A DNA stretch of 64,000 nt from Antedon bifida (Eukaryota > Echinodermata > Crinoidea > Comatulida > Antedonidae). Numbering within the stretch: position 1 is the stretch's first letter; every line of letters begins with the position of its first letter. Shown here piece after piece: positions 48,301-61,151 of this stretch. The notes beneath the pieces were generated by a model, which made no database searches, was not told the origin of the DNA, and was given only the letters and a program-made list of their open reading frames with translations. Position numbers and translations under genes: made by a program. The stretch spans positions 28,587,001-28,651,000 of the forward strand of contig OY727095.1 of NCBI GenBank assembly GCA_963402885.1. Reading direction: 5' to 3'.

Positions 48301-51300
48301 ACTGAAGGACTAACATAAAAAAGACAATAACTATATACAGACTTGGGGCAAGTCTACTTTTGCTGGTAGGCCTACGTATAGATAATGTTGAACAAGAATT
48401 AAAAGTTCTAATATTAACAACCCTATCAAAATACCATTGACGATCGTATAACGAAAGTTCTATGTAGGCCTAATCCTGATTCTTTAAAACCATGATATTA
48501 CTTTTAGTTCAAACAAGTAAATCTTACTCCAAGGACAGATGTTCCTTTTCTTAATTTTCCGTATTAATTCCGATAATCCTGTTTTTATTTCAAATATGAG
48601 TCTGAGTTTAAAATGGTTAAATGTATTTTCATCAAAATTTATTTATATTATGTCGTTGAGGTCCTTCTATTAGTAACGAAAATTGTTTGAATCCAATCCT
48701 ACAAATATATTTATAAGAAATAAAATATCTATTTTAATAATTTTAATTGATTTTTTAAGTTCTTGAGTATAAATATCAAGTTAAGATTAATGATCTTAAT
48801 GATAGCGAGCGAGGATGTGTATCCTATGATTGTTAGGCCTATATAATATACAATGTATTTGACTAGCTCTCTTATCTAAAGCAAAATTATTGTATATATC
48901 CACTAAAATGTATTGGAATATTTTTTTTAGCAGTGTGTTGCTTATAAACTTGCTCGTAATGCATGTCCAATTTGTAACTAGCCTTTGGGGTTGGATCTTA
49001 ATTTGAACCGCAATGCTTAATTAGATAGTGGTATAGGAAAAAAGTTTTCCGGCTCGCATGAAAACCGTGTCTAATTTGGAGTACGGATGAATAGTAATGC
49101 CTCCATGCGTGGACAAGTATTATCTTCTCTCGGTATACCCACGGAGAAATAAGTCCTAACTTTATTTCTCCATGGTATCTCGGTATAACCCATGGAGAAA
49201 TAAGTCCTAACTTTATTTATCCATGGTATACCGTACTTAGGCGATTTCAGCTATTAAAAACTATAATTTTAGCAAATCTTTTCTCGTGAATACTCGTATT
49301 GCTGCAATCACTGATTTCAACAAAAGCAAGAAAAAGAATGATAATGAAAGGAAAATAACACGCATTGCGGGTTAAGTGCTGTTGTTCGTGGTAGTATTGT
49401 AGTCGCACACAATCATATCGGGATGTGATTAACTGATAGTAGTAGGCAGATAATCAACTTTCGAAAAGCTTAGGAAAGCTTTTGACAAGAGTGGTGTAAT
49501 CTGAATGGGACCACACCTTTCATTTCTGTGTTTTATTTCTAACCACATGTACTGTACCCACACATCTGTTTTAAAAAAAACAACTGTAAAATGTGTATTA
49601 TTTTTTATTAGAACAGACATTCAATCGAAATATTGTACCTCTGTTATCTTTTTTTTTCGTGGGATTTTAAAGCTGGTTGTAATTCACCTTGATTCAATTA
49701 CTTTTATTTCGTTTTTAGAGTGGGTTAAAATTACAGTATAAGTGCTCATATGAGTCACTAACTTGTTTAGGCCTATCTAGTATTTCTATATAAAAAAACC
49801 AATGCCAAAAAGTATAGTAACTTTAATCCAATATTATTTAGAAAAAGTCTGATTTTGATAACAGAAGAACAGTCAATTTATATTATATACCAAATATGGA
49901 ATAATATACCAAATGAAATTAAATATTCTCCAACAATTGCTTCACTCAAAGATAGATCTCGATCTCATTTTTTCCCACAAAACTAAACATCCACCACCGC
50001 CCCCACCCCCCCCCCCCCTTCCAATTTATTTTGTATTTAAAACAGGACCAAAACAGGTTTCCTTTTACCTATAAAGATGATGTTAAATTTTAAATGATGG
50101 TACGGTATCTTTTGCTGATTTATATATTTTACTGAAAACATATGGAAGTGTATACTTTAGATGCATCCGTACCCGCCTTCTTTCCATATGGCTACTCATA
50201 TTGGACGGTGGCGATAGTTTATAGATAATTCTTCCTGAAAATTAATTTTCTAACGTTTAACATCTACCATCTATTATTATCTATCATTACGTCATTCTTA
50301 CCTAAAATAATTAATATTCTAGAGTGCTTAAATGTTACAGACACAGATTGATAACATTTGTGTCACTTAGACAAGCAAACTGTATATTTAACAATATTCA
50401 ATATAGTGTTTAATAGCAATAACATAGTAAAGCCCGCAGCACTGAACCGATTAATGTTAATTTATAGATTTTGGCCTAAAGTCAGAGGATTCGATGAACT
50501 TTTCTTCCGATTTCGAGATCCGGATAAAGCCATTCTTCATTCCTCACATATTTTCAATTATTATTTTGGGGGGTTTTAAGACAAATTTACGTCTTTTTTT
50601 ATAACAAAATATCCAGTTTGATGGATGTTGTCAACGTTACTATGGATACCGACAAATGATATCAAAGAGAGTACATAATCCAACTTCCTAAACTATTCGT
50701 CAACCTCTGGCCAAACACGTATTCTCCAATCATCCAATTTGTCATAGTCATGCATGGACTTATTTTAGGGCTAATGTATTCAGTATGAAACTTCCTTCGT
50801 GTTGGATTCGTCGTAGCCGCCGTCATCCTCATCTCGACTACGTGGCCTCGCTGGCACCTGCTAACAACGTCCATGATTAAGAACATCCGGGGTACCCATC
50901 GTTTGAAATGAGGATGCGTGTCATGTGACTAAAAAAAGTTCAAAAAGTTTTTTTCTGTGATCACGTCCTCCGGAATGGTACATAATTTATATACAGTACA
51001 ATATTTCGATTGACGTATAATGATTCTACTTGAATCTATTATAGATAGCGTCACAAGATAAAGTACAGCCACATTTACACGCAATGGTTCGATCAATTTG
51101 GGGCTCAGGCGAGGTAGGCCTAATGACACGCAGTGTCGTATACGTAATAGCAAAGCCCCACTGAGAGTAAACCATTAGTACGTATCGAATAAACTATTTT
51201 GTTTCTGAAATCGAAGGATAAAATATATCGAATATCAGTTTGATTCCAGATATAAAGTTCGAAATATGAACAAAAGCTATATAACTTTAATTTATATTTA

Positions 51301-54300
51301 AATAGATAATAACGAAGAAACGGTTAATTATACGTTGACAAATATTAAACAAGATTCAGAACTAATAAAAAAACTCAAACATGTTATGATATTTAAAATA
51401 ATGCCCGACAAAGTACGTATACAATATGTGCCAGATTTGGCGCCAGCAGTTATGTGATGTTTATTAATTGCGGGGTTAATTAACGATGCCATTACTAATT
51501 ACTTTATTGAGTTTGAATATTATTAGGCTTAAGCAACTGTAGGCCTAAATAAAAAAATAAGCATCAAAACATACGGGTTTATTAAAGTACTAGTTACCCA
51601 ATGTCACTTCCTCATTTCACGAGTAATTCTATTTCTACATTTGTTTTCTGTCTTCATAATCTTTACATTTCCTGACATCTCACTGTTGTGTAATAATGTT
51701 TAGAAACAGCCGCCCTGTCTATATACATTGTGACAGCCTAGTCACGTACCAGGCTGTTATATAGTATATTTGGCAATATACGTTAATTCATGAACTAACT
51801 TAATTTTCCCCAGTTTGCTACTGAAATAATGTTATCAAATTTAACTCTTTATTAAACGAACATTGACGGTCGATCGTGTGTGGTATTTTTCAGCTGTTTG
51901 GTCGAAAAAACCTTGAAATTCATCGTCTTTTTTTTTCTCACGCATCTCTGCTCTTAAAATTGTCTATCACCATGAGCCCATGTCTTATCCCTTTATGGCA
52001 GAAAAGAATGACCAATATTGATCATTAGAGTTACTGTACAATATAATATAGTTATTTTGTACGATGATCATGAAATAGTATTATGACACTCGCGTACATT
52101 TGCATTTAAAATTACACAACCTTTAAAACAGTACACTTACTATAAAAACACTTTAGTTTAAACAGTGTATACGTCACGGAACGAAGCTCAACATTCGTTA
52201 GCAAAGAAAAACAAAGTTAGCTTCAGTTTTAAAATGTATATATCTTTAAACCGTTGCAACCATATTCAGTTCAACTTGTTGACTGTTGTGAAGTAGAACG
52301 TGCGTCACGAAATAACATTAAAGCGTTGCTACTGGTCTATTTTTTCCAGTGTTAAAATATAAGAATCGAAAGAACAATCAATTTTATAGGAAAATCTTTA
52401 TTACAAATAGGCCTGGTTACTCAGTTAAATTTTTAAGTCATTGAAAATCAGTCAAATCCTTACAGTGGGAAAGCCACTTCGCGTTTTGACCGTTAAATCG
52501 TGTAAAATCGACTTACTTCCGCATTGACGATTTTGAAGCGCCACCTATCGTTGAAAACTGAAACCACGATTTTTCGTCGCCTAGCAAATAAGTGCTGTTT
52601 TATTTTAAGCTCTCATGAATATTTAAGAACCGCCCAACATTACCTATTATGGTAAAAGCATTTCCTAATAAGTATAATTGGATAACCAATCGGTTTCCTT
52701 TAAAGAAACCGAAGCTAATACAATACATTCGGCGACTGAAGTCGGGACTCGTGAAATTTATAAATGTGGTACGATTTGACTACTGTTTTGTTGTCCATTT
52801 TCTGAATAGTCGGAGGTGCGTCCCAACAAATTAAAAAAATTATAATCAATTGTTTTATCAAGAATAATATTAGTTTAATCGAGTATGATATATTTCTATC
52901 CTGTTCAAAATTTGTTGGTGTATTCTCAGGCCTCGAAAGGTAGGTACATTTTCTAGCTGTAAGCGTGGTTCCGGCAACGCGAGACACGTGTGTCAGTATA
53001 GGCGATAGCGAGACGTGTGTTGTACTGTGTTGATGCTGATTCTATAGTCGTTAAGTTGTACTGATTACGAGTATCATTAGTCCTGGCCGGCCTAGCCTGG
53101 TTATCTGATCCCCACCAAAAATACTTTTTTTCAATCAGTATTAATATTATTATTTTATTTTTCATTTATTATTTGATTTATTAGGCTCAATAGATGCCTA
53201 ACTAGGCTACTAGTAGGCCTAGATTTATATAAATAATAATAGTAAATACTGTAATTTAAATAATATAATAAAATACAGCCCCCATTTTACTTTTTAGGCC
53301 ATCATATAATAATTATATATACAACCAGACATTAACATTTTTATTTAATAATATTTATTATTTTTTCTGACACTTTCAGGAATCGTTGATGATGCAGAGT
53401 TCTTCGTCTTTGTGACTTCAAATTGAGATTGAGAGTGGATAAAAAGATGACACCGGTACCTACCGACATTGTCATAGTTACCCAAACTATAATTTAATAA
53501 TTTAAAACAAAATGTTGAATTACAAATATATGTATGTTGCAGAGGATTTAGATGAATTACAATACAAATGTTTTATGTTGAATGCAAACCTACTACACTA
53601 TACTCTGTAAATTATGTTATTATTGTCATGTGGTAGACCTTAAAAATTAAATATTTATTGTATGTTAGGCCTATATTATATTTTATTAATACTGTATTAC
53701 TATTAGTTTGTATTATACAGTACTAGTTTGTACATGTTTTTACCAAAAAAAAAGAATAAATAATTTGTTATTCAATCTAATTGCTTGTTTGTTCATCAAT
53801 AACAAAACAATTGTAAGCAAGTATATAACAGTTCAGCCGCTTATTTCAGGTCATATTATTAATATTAGCTAGGCTCGACGCGCCCGATCACAACGTCACT
53901 AAGTGACTTTCCGCCCCTGGAACAATCGCTCGCTAAATAGGGCTAGGCCTCGGACTCGTATAAAAGCTATTATAATAGTTATGATAAATATTCCTCAAAT
54001 AAAATGTATATTGTGATAAATAAACAAGTAATAATAAACGTTGTATTGGAATGTATTTATTTATATGAATTCTTATACGCGGACAATTATAAACATCGCG
54101 TATATCGTTCGCTATAAATAAATTCATAAATACGATGACGATGTGTTTACAAAATGGCGGTTTCGCTAGTTTTCGATGGAACAAATAGAGGTACCTTTAG
54201 TTTGAATAGTCGGAGCTGCATCCCAACCACCGAATTGTGTATCTTAATATCGTATTCTGTAGATTATTAATTTTTCTAACAGGGATTTTAAATTCAGGAC

Positions 54301-57300
54301 TGTTCAATTTTTCTAAATATTTTATTTTAACGATTTTCTAGGGTACAATTTCGGAAAATAGACATTGGTTGATTTTGCCGTTAAATTACAGATTATCGTT
54401 TTGTTCAAATACATTTAATTTTACATGACAATATATTAAAACCATTTATGAATTTATTTCACTAACAATATTTTTCCGATAATCAGCTAAATTTACAAAT
54501 ATTGTGTTTTTCCAACACCCTAAAATTTAGCAATTTTGAACTAAATTAGAAAAGTAGGGCGCCCTCTCCGAGTCGAAATTTGACACGATTTGTCGACTGG
54601 CTTTCCCACTGCTTATATTACATACAGAAAGATTTTTTTAAAGGAGCTTATTTCACGAGGCTCGTAATGCTTCATCGATATCGAAAAATATGTAGAGTTA
54701 TATTTATCAATGTTGTGGCAAATATTTGTATTTTATAATAAAAAATACATTTTCGGCCCGGAACTACCCTTTAACAGCGAACTAACCCACTTTTAATTCT
54801 GTTCTTACGTAAACCATATGTTTATAAAAATGGCGCTTCGTGTAACGTTTAAGTATTAAATAGTTAGCTATTGTTTTCTTGCAGCCGGACACTTGATAGC
54901 ATAATGCATAATTACGAGTACGCACCCTCTGCTTTTAACGATTATACCTCATTGGTCATCTGCTTGTCTGGTCAGCGTTGACCAATTGTGTAACTATCTA
55001 AATTAATTACGATATTTATAATCCTGTCAATTCACACAAAAGACCATAGGCTTGTATCAGAGGCGATTTTATTAGTTAGTTGTAACACACGTTGTCATCA
55101 TTGAAAATAATCCATTGTTTCTACATACAAAACACTATTTTATTATTGGCTTTATTTTCTAACGGTTGAGAATTTGTATACAGCAACGGTCAAGCCTGTC
55201 GAGAGGTTTTAGGTTAGGTTTTAAAGGCGTTGGACAAAGCAAAACGTCCTTGGATACTAGTTAAACAACATCTAACGGGATACGAGATTAGACCATGAAT
55301 ATAGGAAACAGATGATAGAGGAACATTGTATAATATTACCATAAGTGCATGTCCGAAAAAGGTAGAAGAATAAAAGTTTGTCGGAGAAGATAAGAAAAAG
55401 AATGACTTCGGACAATTTCCTTGCTCATTATAAATTGTACATGGAAATTCACCTGCTAAATTATTCATAAAATAGAATGGACAAAGAGTTTTATTACATC
55501 GAACAACAGGATATTACGAGAGAGTATAACAATACGTATTGTCCACTCTGGTGAATACAAAATATCCGAATTCGATGCACCCGAAGAAGAGTATACAAAA
55601 AGAAAAGAATAGCATGCTAACAGTGTTAGTATCGGTTTAACGTTTAGTTGTACTGTATACGTACCATTGTGCTAATCAGAGATGCGTAGGGACCCCCACC
55701 TAAAGTCTTCCACCAAAGCCTAAAGCTGAAAAACCTATTCCAATACAGCACCCATAAAAAAAAAAACTCTTACAATATCGAAGATCCTGCATTGCTAAAC
55801 TTTGATTAATGCTATAACATATATTTTTATATTACTATGAAAACATTGTGTTGAATTGATGAATAAAGAAGGGAGAAACCCATAAAACATAAAAAATTAA
55901 ATTTGATTGTGCAGTGACGCGAGTACTACATTCTTTTTCAAACATTTTGGACGCTTTCTTTGTGTGTGCCTCTACACAAAAACTTGAAGTATCTAACTAA
56001 TAAATACTGCAGTACTGATTCATTTTACATAGGCCTATGTATTTTACCAGGGAAGAGTGAAAATACAAAGTTTACTGCCGCTGATTTGAAAGGGTGTTAA
56101 TCTAAGTTTACTATTAATGTTATTAAATCGCGGAGGAAACGACAGAAACAATGGCTTCTTTTAAAAGAATAATTAACGTTGTAAGTAATCCATTCATTTA
56201 CAATGTGATCTGATAGCCTAGTACATTAAGTATCGCGGCCTTTTTGAAGTTAATTAACAAATTAAACATTACGTCATAAGCCGTTTTAACGAAAATTAGT
56301 CCATGTGGTGTAAATAAGTCATAATTATTACTTTTTTTTTTTTTTTTTGTCTTTTGTGAGATTCACTCACTTTTATTTCATTCTTTACAATTGTTACAAT
56401 AATCTATATCAATTTTGTTTCAGTAGAAAACTATCTCTGCAGCTTAAAGTTGTTTTTTTTTGTTTTTCTTATTTTTAGTATTTTACATGTATAAAAAGCT
56501 AAAGCATTTAAAAAATAGACAAAAGTTATATAAAAATATACATCACATAAAATAGGTTCACAATTGCCATTACAACATCACAAAATAAAATATACTGTAA
56601 CTCATATAGCACCCGTAAATAAAACTAGTAAGGTAATAATTATTACTATGTTTTACCATAAACTCAATTTCTAATACGAAAAATAATAGTGTTAATATAT
56701 GTTGTATTTTTAACTATACTGTATCCATTTTTAAAAGTTTTAGGCCTAATTTTTAACCGTGGACCCATTTGTTAAGATCTACTGAAATTTCAGTCAAAAT
56801 TTATTTGTATATTGCATTAATTAAGATTATATTTAGGCCTACTCATTTAATCAGACAAACTCATCATAAAAATGATGCTTCATAAAAATCAAACACAAAT
56901 CAGATTATGTATTGTTTTTTCTAACGAAGACATTACACCAGTACGAAGATCAAGAGAGGACGATTCAATAATCACGTGTACGTGTTAAATGTCACCTCTT
57001 GGTCTTCGTAACACCAAACCTACTATACGATTGAAAACTGGACCTAAAGCGAAAACTAACCTAAATAAATCAATAGGGAAGAATAGGAAGTTATCACTAG
57101 TTGAACTAAATATTCCCAGAAGACCAAAGTACTATACAAAAATAATAATAATGGCCGAACAACGTGGATACATTTGATTGGCTAGTTCGGCCTTTGATCA
57201 ATCGTTGGTGTGGTCATCTAGTTGATAAGACCATTGAGGAAGTGTTTAACCGAACCCAGTGAGGACCTACCCCTCGTATCTTACAAATTTTCCTAGATTT

Positions 57301-60300
57301 CCAAGCTTACTGTTTGGATTTACTCGAACTTGCTGTCCACACCTACGTATTTGAGCCCCACTTTCCCACGTTCAAGAATAACTTTTTCCACGAATTGTTG
57401 AAGGTGGAATTGTTATGATCTTAAGATCTTATGAACCATTATCTCGAGCCATTTAATTTAACTTTCAATAAAATTGTTTTATAAATGTTGTGAAAATCCA
57501 ACAGCACAAATGCGAGTGATACGATAGACTTGTATGTATTGTCTTTTTTATGTTAGTCCACCGGTCGACGTTTCGAGTATGTCTGGAAAATACTGTAGAC
57601 CTCAAGTATTATACGTATGAAACGCCATGTGTGCAAAAATATTTATCTTTTTACCAGTACAGATTGTTAAGTTTAAATACAACCTAGAATAATAGTGATA
57701 TGATTAAATTACCACAGAAAACCAAGCAGTATAAACTACTGTAGGCCTATGTAACACAAAAGGTTTGAGGTTTGTTTATTATTGTTTTTTAATGTAGGAC
57801 TATTGATCTTCAGGCTCTTCGACTTAAGTGTAATGATAATTTTTCAGTGTGTAGCCTAATTGTATATCAGATGTATCAAAGATTTTAAGGAGTGTCAGAG
57901 AAAATATGAACTATGAGCTTGTGTATACCAATTCCGTAAACAAACTCAATCTTATTTTTATTGATATCAGATTACAGTATTATATCACACCTTTGGAGAA
58001 TTAAAAGATTTGGCATTGGTAATAACATTGGTTAATATTAGCATTTGATAAAAAGATGTTTTATTACCGGCGCCTTACAGAGGAAACATGAGGGTTATGG
58101 CATTTGGTAGTCTTTCATTCTTTCCTGGTCTGATCCTATCTGTAGTCTATGTGTCTGCTAAAAGGGTATCTCCGGGATTAAAATTCCTAACGTTCGTAAT
58201 ACGCGTTTACAAACAAATTTTCAAATTATATTAAACGAACATCAGATAATATATTATAATATGAGAATTGTTAGGTGCATATTGCACCATGCTAAAGCCT
58301 CGGTGTGCTTAATAAAATGAAAATGCCAAAACATTTAAGAAAAAAGTTTAAAAGACGAGCTTCCTTAAAATTAGCAATACAAGTTGCCCGACGGATACAA
58401 ATAGGCAATTCCTACTGTAATGGCGTAGTTATTATCATTATGGTTAGGTAAAACCTAGTTTTAACATATAAATTTAAATTCAGAACAAACATGTATTTAA
58501 ACTGGTGTAGGCCTACTTTTGCTTGGCCTTCCTCATTTTTATGGGATTACGGACAGGTCAGTTAGAATAGTGAATAAGATAGCACATTAGAAGAGAGAAG
58601 AAGGCATACTAACCGTACACAAATACCTGCTGCAGTAACTGCAGTAGCTATGTTTGACATGATCCCTTATCTTCCTCCCTGTTCTGTACAAGTCACTGGA
58701 GACCGATTAATGTAATGCACTTTTCATTTGTACTATTATGTTTACGTTTTTCTAATGTTTGAAATCTGGCCAATAAGTGGCCTTGATAACTTTGAAATAT
58801 ATGACCAGAGTGAAATTAATTAATTAATTAATTTAACTCTTCCCTGTTAAGACTTAAATAAAAAAAGTGACCGTTGCCATATTGAATTATTGCCCATGGT
58901 TTAGGATCAAGATAAGATTTGTAGAAAGATAAGGAAGACCATTTTGTTTGCACGAACTAGCCCTATGATAAACCCAAAACTGAGACCAAAACCTCGTAAA
59001 AAAGAAATCTTCAAATAACTTGAATTAAATTTGTCTAATTATTTTGTATTTGGTAATTTGAATGTTCCATGTAGAATGATCCAACAGATAGGAAAATAAG
59101 TAGGCCTAAAGTAAGATAGCATATTATTATCAAATTGCATTAAACAATTATTATTATTAATTATTTTTAATTGATTATTTTTATTTTCAACTAAAATACA
59201 GTAATACCACTAAAAAAAATCCTCCAAAACTACTCTACTATTAATAAACATACCATGATTAAAATATTACCACCGTAATAAAATGCAGATAGAATGCACA
59301 ATTGATTGGTAGCAGAGAGAGAATTGCCAATTGTAACGGTACAATGACATTTTCAATACATAACATCTGAATTGAGCTTGAGGGCTTTAGTCGTTATCAT
59401 TGTCAGGCTGAGAAATAATTATACTATATTGTAATCAGCGTAATAAGTTCAGAATGAATATATTTTATCTGCACAAATAAAGACACGGTGTATTATTTAT
59501 ATCACACACGCGTATTTATATATTTTATCACAACATTTCGGAGGGAAGGTATAGTCAGAAATTTGAGGGGACTATTCCAATAAATATAGGCCTACTTAAA
59601 AGGCGCGAGGGCGTCTAGGGTCTAATAATATACACACCGGTATGATTATGTCCAAAGTAGACACTTATTATATCTTTGTATCATTTTGTATACGGATGGT
59701 TTTTTGCATACGGATTTCATTTGTGTTATTCAATTTTTCAAAATTAAGCTACGGATCTGGTTGTAGAAGTAACTTCGACTCGATTTAATCGGGTGATATA
59801 TTTTCTAATTACTTAGCGACAGACATAATACAGAGTATCTTTTACTAGAAAAAAGGGCCTATCAAACTAAAACTCATCAGTTTTTGTCTAGATTATTCGT
59901 TAGCTCTTGTAAATACTGTTAAATTCACATCTTGTCAATCATAAGAAAAGCATGCAACAAATATTGAAAATTGATGCAGATTGATAGGCCAGCCTACTAA
60001 CTTGTCATTCCATTTAATTATGCACAGTATATAAATAATAAAATCGAAGAAAACTGATTAACTACACATACAATTTAGGATTTTCTTGTTCTGTTAAAAA
60101 AAATTACATAAACCTTCATAATTATATCGTTTATACGTGTGATAAAACATATAGTTATATTTCGAATAAATATGTATATTATTCTCGTAATAAGGATAAA
60201 TGGAACTATTGAATTACATTGAACATATGAGTTTAAGAAAACGAATACGAGGTGTAACGTTACGTTAAACTGAGACTTTAGAAATACATTAATAAGAATA

Positions 60301-61151
60301 AAACAAATTTAAATAGCAGTTTCGTATATAAAAAAGGCAATCATATCTTATTGCAAATCAACCCCTAATTACAGGTTTAATATACTGGTTGGTAAGATGA
60401 TTATAACATGTATTAAATGTTATACGTTATCACATTTCTACGGATATATATCGTTATAGAGAAGTTATTAGGAAAATCTGTACAGTTTTTACACTCGGAG
60501 ATCTGACTGAAGAAATGGATCATAACTATATTATGGAACAAACGGTTGCGTTAAGCTTCAATATAATCCGATTTCAAAATGATTTACATTAGTTCGTTTA
60601 GCGGGATAATATATTATCAGGCGCATAACCTTATATACAATATTTAAATTCATCAACTTACACGATTTTAACATATCAAAACTAAGTAAAGACGATATTA
60701 TCATAAATCTACCTCTATATTGATCGTTTGTAAAATATAAGATTTAAAAAATATATTATATATAAATTTAATCTGTAATGATGCACCAATAACAAGTTAG
60801 CATTCTGGTATATTAAAATAAAAATAATAATTTAAAACAGAGATTGTAATGATTATCAATAATTACGCAAAACAAAATAATAGCAAATTAAAAAAAGAGA
60901 TTACATTACCAAATTAAAACAAAGTAAAAGCAGGTTTTGCAGCTTACCAACCGGATTTGACACTTGCAGTAATATATTTCCAATATTTTCTAAATTATTA
61001 TTTTTATTGTATAATAATACCAAGAAAGCGGAACGTGCTTATTTTTACACAGCTATTTTACACAGGTGTTAAAACAATACTCACGGGCGTACCGCGGCGC
61101 GTATTCACCGTGTGAGTCCGCCGACATCAGATTATTGTTTTGGGACCACAT
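39390..61151 (-). CDS. NR5A: NR5A nuclear receptor (FTZ-F1 / SF-1 / LRH-1 type)
   Basis: Six coding exons (descending): 61085-61151, 45353-45442, 42134-42409, 40727-41313, 40265-40526, 39390-39637. Phases agree at every junction and the total is 1530 nt (509 aa). NR5A receptors bind an extended half-site (YCAAGGYCR) as monomers and regulate development and steroidogenesis in vertebrates. Residues 76-141 are the DNA-binding domain: [15 protein letters not shown] box CESCKG, then [17 protein letters not shown]. The FTZ-F1 box follows: [21 protein letters not shown] proline/threonine-rich hinge covers about 195-270. The ligand-binding domain runs from about 275 ([64 protein letters not shown]) to AF-2 LLMEML at about 499-504; the protein ends HSKRK. 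N-terminus [20 protein letters not shown] comes from the distal exon. Domain identity is certain; the link to the distal exon is inferred from phase. SF-1 and LRH-1 are vertebrate duplicates, so only NR5A is claimed. Confidence 0.93.
44228..44291 (-). CDS. NR5A: Alternative first exon 1b of NR5A
   Basis: ATG at 44291 opens [20 protein letters not shown] then Q, ending GGTCAAG/GTCAGT. It ends in phase 1, exactly as required to join the DNA-binding exon at 42409 (G+CG gives Ala, then PTLGMDF). Start context GCGATGA is good. The predicted isoform is 478 aa. It lies in the intron before the DNA-binding exon and would be driven by its own promoter. An internal-exon reading with acceptor CTTTTAG upstream cannot be excluded. 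Confidence 0.6.
44543..44562. promoter_or_regulatory. Hairpin with NRF1-like core upstream of exon 1b
   Basis: CCTGTGCGCATGTGCACAGG has 7-bp arms CCTGTGC/GCACAGG and contains TGCGCATG, half of the NRF1 consensus. It lies about 250 bp upstream of the exon 1b ATG, a reasonable place for a proximal promoter element. Confidence 0.35.
45353..45458 (-). CDS. NR5A: NR5A exon 2, usable as alternative first exon 1a
   Basis: As an internal exon it starts at 45442 after TTACCAG and reads [20 protein letters not shown] then PEFNLDTIK. As a first exon, the upstream ATG at 45458 adds MPMLPD in the same frame, preceded by an in-frame TAA 12 nt earlier; the product would be 492 aa. Both uses end in phase 1 at AAAAA/GTGAGT. 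An NRF1-like GCATGCGCA at 45708-45716 would suit a local promoter. Tyr-rich and acidic; no domain. Confidence 0.7.
45459..49130. other. NR5A first intron, proximal part
   Basis: No exon recognised. A TA dinucleotide run lies at about 46049-46069. Otherwise AT-rich intron DNA; regulatory elements are possible but not identifiable by eye. Confidence 0.4.
45708..45716. promoter_or_regulatory. NRF1-like site upstream of exon 1a
   Basis: GCATGCGCA matches the core of YGCGCAYGCGCR and lies about 250 bp upstream of the ATG at 45458 in a locally GC-richer stretch. Confidence 0.35.
49131..49232. repeat. Two tandem hairpins, 50-bp period
   Basis: CGGTATA(A)CCCA(C/T)GGAGAAA then TAAGTCCTAACTTTATTTCT and CCATGGTAT is repeated at 49131 and 49181. 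Within each unit, GGAGAAATAA pairs with TTTATTTCTCC around GTCCTAAC, and the whole block is closed by CGGTATACC/GGTATACCG. The two copies are nearly identical in an otherwise diverged intron. Confidence 0.75.
49810..49985 (+). pseudogene. LINE reverse transcriptase C-terminal relic
   Basis: The plus-strand frame contains [20 protein letters not shown] then [10 protein letters not shown] and a stop. It fits the common C-terminal pattern of CR1/RTE-like LINE polymerases (W-N-x-I/L-P-x-x-I-x-x-S-x-x-x-x-x-F/L-K). Upstream [20 protein letters not shown] is compatible but diverged. Only the extreme 3' end is present, as usual for 5'-truncated LINEs; a C-rich run follows at about 49992-50020. Confidence 0.55.
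50020..52462. other. NR5A first intron, central part
   Basis: No exon recognised. A GC-richer stretch at 50460-50890 holds short frames on both strands that may be a decayed inverted element (TTTGGCCTAAAGTCAGAGG against TTTGGCCAGAGGTTGACG), but this is too weak to classify. Confidence 0.35.
52463..54612. mobile_element. 2.15-kb inverted-terminal-repeat element, non-autonomous
   Basis: Left end CAGTGGGAAAGCCACTTCGC with AAATCGTGTAAAATCGAC further in; the right end, inverted, reads GCAGTGGGAAAGCCAGTCGA with AAATCGTGTCAAATTTCGAC. TTA flanks both ends (52460-52462, 54613-54615). Inside, GAATAGTCGGAGNTGCNTCC followed by CAAC occurs twice in the same orientation (52804, 54204). A YY1-like AAAATGGCGG lies at 54153. 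No transposase frame was found. Confidence 0.5.
56151..56180 (+). CDS. Possible initiating mini-exon, 10 codons
   Basis: A strong start context (GAAACA before ATGG) opens [10 protein letters not shown] and ends directly at GTAAGTAAT, a near-consensus donor. The strand is opposite to NR5A. No downstream exon of the same gene was recognised; joining to an acceptor near 56480 would hit a stop after a few codons. It may be chance or the start of an antisense transcript. Confidence 0.2.
58804..58846. repeat. Small foldback, CAGGGAAGAGTGAAA family
   Basis: CAGAGTGAAATTAATTAA pairs with TTAATTTAACTCTTCCCTG around a TTAA repeat. The same arms form the hairpin at 62484-62531, and single arms occur at 9598 and 56047. 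Confidence 0.45.

Larger units (their letters stand above)
54616..61084. other. NR5A first intron, distal part
   Basis: No certain exon. It includes a candidate initiating exon on the plus strand (56151-56180), a fragment related to the 14.6-kb foldback (58626-58665), a small foldback at 58804-58846 and AT-rich sequence. Frames at 55214-55468 and 56989-57177 match nothing known. Confidence 0.4.

Noticed and set aside
50460..50890. Gene or Tc1-like element from frames [16 protein letters not shown] (+) and RVWPEVDE (-)
   Set aside because: Short frames on both strands with weak mutual similarity; no transposase motif or clear terminal repeats.
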